Assembly: GCF_003470665.1 (NCBI RefSeq)
Contig: NZ_QRJZ01000033.1
Span: 1 to 8,315, forward strand
Length of the DNA stretch: 8,315 nt
Direction of reading: 5' to 3'
Origin: Collinsella sp. AM17-1
GTDB lineage: Bacteria > Actinomycetota > Coriobacteriia > Coriobacteriales > Coriobacteriaceae
In this document: positions 5,547-8,315 of the stretch, in pieces
How positions within the stretch are numbered: the first letter of the stretch is position 1
How the letters are laid out: every line of letters begins with the position of its first letter
Notes under the pieces: model-generated
Databases searched by the model: none
What the model saw: the letters and a program-made list of their open reading frames with translations, nothing else
Told to the model about the DNA's origin: nothing
Made by a program: the position numbers and the translations under genes

Positions 5547-5559
5547 GCGGACGGTCCGC
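5547..5559. promoter_or_regulatory. 13-bp palindrome in the pyrG promoter region, possible operator
   Basis: GCGGAC and GTCCGC flank a single central G. The palindrome ends 11 bases before the TACAAT box, where a dimeric repressor would block RNA polymerase. The winged-helix protein encoded just upstream is a natural candidate ligand, but nothing in the sequence proves it. Confidence 0.4.
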
Positions 5560-5570
5560 GGCGCGAGTAT

Positions 5571-5576
5571 TACAAT
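5571..5576 (+). promoter_or_regulatory. Candidate -10 box of pyrG
   Basis: TACAAT lies 55 bases before the pyrG ATG. The nearest -35-like hexamer (TTGCGG, 5545-5550) is 20 bases upstream, longer than ideal, so the promoter may be weak or regulated. Confidence 0.45.
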
Positions 5577-5590
5577 GAAGACCCGTAAGA

Positions 5591-5599
5591 TGTGGATAA
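5591..5599 (-). promoter_or_regulatory. Perfect DnaA box 9-mer in the pyrG leader
   Basis: The reverse strand reads TTATCCACA, the high-affinity DnaA box consensus. It lies between the candidate pyrG -10 box and the start codon, where bound DnaA could affect transcription. One 9-mer can arise by chance and I saw no cluster of further boxes, so this is not an origin. Confidence 0.4.
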
Positions 5600-5625
5600 A
5601 CAACTTCTACGGGAAGCGCAGGTAA

Positions 5626-7293
<1,668 letters not shown>

Positions 7294-7295
7294 GG

Positions 7296-8237
7296 GTGCC
7301 GGCGAATAAGGAACATACCGAAGCTACTCCCTCGTCGCTCGCCGTGGCGGCGGGGGAGTATCTCGATTACCTCGCGGTCGAGCGGGGCTTGGCGCGCAAC
7401 ACGATTGTGGCCTATCGTCGTGACCTGACGACGTACTGCGCCTATCTGGAGCGGGCGGGTATTGTGTCTTTTGAAGAGGTGACCCGTCAGGTCGTGGAGG
7501 GCTTTGTCGCCGATCGCCGCGGCGGAGGCTATTCCGACGCCTCGGTGGAGCGCGCGCTTGCTGCCGTGAAGGGCCTGCATGCCTTTTTGGTGCGCGATGG
7601 AGCCGTGGCCCAAAACCCGACGGCGGCGTTGCGCCTGCCTAAAAAGGCTGAGCGTTTGCCGGAGTATCTATCGGTGGAGGATGTCTCGGCGCTGCTCGAT
7701 CAAGACTTTCCCGAGGGCGAGATGGGACTGCGCGACCATGCCATCTTGGAAGTGCTCTACGGATGCGGTTTGCGTGTGAGTGAGCTGGTTGGGCTCGATG
7801 TGGGCGATATCCATATTGACGATGGCTTTGTACTCGTTCGCGGTAAGGGCTCAAAGGAACGCCTGTCCCCACTGGTGGGAAGCGCGGCGCGAGCTCTGAC
7901 GCTCTATGTAACTGAGGGACGTTCTCGCTTGGCGGCCCATGCCCGCGGAACCGAGACCTCGGCGGTCTTTTTAAATAAGAACGGACGTCGCCTGTCGCGC
8001 CAGGCCGTGCATGCGATATGCGAGCGGTATGGGCGTCAGGTGGGGCTGGTGGGGCTCCATCCCCATACCTTGCGCCACTCCTTTGCCACCCACATGCTCG
8101 CGGGCGGTGCCGACCTGCGTGTGCTGCAGGAGATTTTGGGCCATGCCGATATTTCGACCACGCAGGTCTACACGCATGTCGACCGAACGCAACTGACCGA
8201 GGTCTATCTGGCGGCGCATCCGCTAGCACATCGCTAG
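7296..8237 (+). CDS. xerD: Tyrosine site-specific recombinase, XerD/XerC type
   Basis: This 313-residue protein has the full XerC/XerD layout: an N-terminal SAM-like core-binding domain (about 17-105) and a C-terminal catalytic domain. The complete active site is present: R160 (in CGLRVSEL), K184 (in RGKGSKER), H257 and R260 (in HPHTLRHSF), H283 (in LGHADIS) and the nucleophile Y292 (in VYTH). The 24-residue R-K spacing and 9-residue H-Y spacing match E. coli XerD. Such enzymes resolve chromosome dimers at dif, and some integrate mobile DNA. The XerD assignment over XerC is by similarity and typical context, not proof. The GTG start lies two bases after the pyrG stop, so translation is probably coupled. 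No proper Shine-Dalgarno site exists, and a later GTG at 7344 would still keep the core domain. Confidence 0.9.
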   Translation: MPANKEHTEATPSSLAVAAGEYLDYLAVERGLARNTIVAYRRDLTTYCAYLERAGIVSFEEVTRQVVEGFVADRRGGGYSDASVERALAAVKGLHAFLVRDGAVAQNPTAALRLPKKAERLPEYLSVEDVSALLDQDFPEGEMGLRDHAILEVLYGCGLRVSELVGLDVGDIHIDDGFVLVRGKGSKERLSPLVGSAARALTLYVTEGRSRLAAHARGTETSAVFLNKNGRRLSRQAVHAICERYGRQVGLVGLHPHTLRHSFATHMLAGGADLRVLQEILGHADISTTQVYTHVDRTQLTEVYLAAHPLAHR

Positions 8238-8244
8238 CACCTCG
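8221..8244 (+). repeat. Short tandem repeat spanning the xerD stop codon
   Basis: CGCTAGCAC occurs at 8221-8229 and 8232-8240 with an 11-base period, and a partial third unit (CGCTG) follows from 8243. The xerD stop TAG (8235-8237) lies in the second copy. The pattern suggests slippage at the end of the gene that may have set its current stop. Confidence 0.5.
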
Positions 8245-8254
8245 CTGACCTGCA

Positions 8255-8308
8255 TATTTATAAATACTAAAGGGGACGGGCCCCAGATTGCCGAGACGCA
8301 CTTTTGCG
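8255..8308. other. AT-rich palindrome and small hairpins after xerD
   Basis: TATTTATAAATA (8255-8266) is a perfect 12-bp palindrome in an otherwise GC-rich window. It is followed by GGGGACGGGCCCC (8272-8284), which can form a 4-bp hairpin or the GGGCCC palindrome, and by CGCA/TGCG (8297-8300 with 8305-8308). The AT-rich part could supply a -10-like element for the next gene, which lies outside the window. No terminator with a T-tract is visible here. Confidence 0.35.
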
Positions 8309-8315
8309 CGCATGG

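Noticed and set aside
5582..5613. CTP-sensing attenuator of pyrG like that of Bacillus subtilis
   Set aside because: A 6-bp stem (5582-5587 with 5608-5613) exists, but there is no T-tract terminator and no GGGC-type start region before pyrG.
8251..8278. dif site near xerD suggested by the AT-rich palindrome
   Set aside because: The flanking bases do not match the XerC and XerD half-sites of known dif sequences, and dif normally lies near the terminus, not next to xerD.

Overview
This window looks like chromosomal DNA from a GC-rich, anaerobic, gut-type actinobacterium of the Coriobacteriia, most likely Collinsella or a close relative. That placement is inference. It rests on GC-rich codon third positions, purine-rich Shine-Dalgarno sites, an arginine deiminase (arc) locus, a DUF1846 gene and a pyrG-xerD pair. 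All genes read on the + strand, and the long ORFs on the other strand are codon-bias shadows.

Layout. Bases 1-47 are the last codons of arginine deiminase (arcA), including its catalytic-cysteine motif. After a hairpin-rich gap comes a complete ornithine carbamoyltransferase (150-1145, arcB/argF), a strong terminator, a structured leader, and a YfcC/ArcD-type transporter (1293-2771). Together these give three of the four parts of the arginine deiminase pathway: arginine to citrulline, citrulline to ornithine plus carbamoyl phosphate, and arginine/ornithine exchange. Carbamate kinase (arcC), which makes the ATP, is not in the window.

Bases 2772-3376 hold no intact gene. The region starts with a chain of overlapping hairpins (2772-2940). 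It then holds a short, frameshifted trace resembling the N-terminus of a second YfcC-family transporter (2994-3050), an imperfect direct repeat, two more hairpins (one with arms of about 25 bp, 3199-3267), and a perfect TATAAT box ahead of the next gene.

The second half holds a DUF1846 protein (3377-4858), a small winged-helix DNA-binding protein (5115-5453), CTP synthase pyrG (5632-7293) and a XerC/XerD-type tyrosine recombinase (7296-8237) that starts two bases after pyrG stops. The DUF1846 and winged-helix genes each end in a textbook Rho-independent terminator. The pyrG upstream region carries a 13-bp palindrome, a TACAAT -10 box and a perfect DnaA-box 9-mer.

The genes are mostly conserved metabolic and housekeeping functions, and I see no clear new multi-gene system. 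The most interesting material is non-coding: the decayed transporter trace and inverted repeats at 2772-3267, and the regulatory-looking sites between the winged-helix gene and pyrG.
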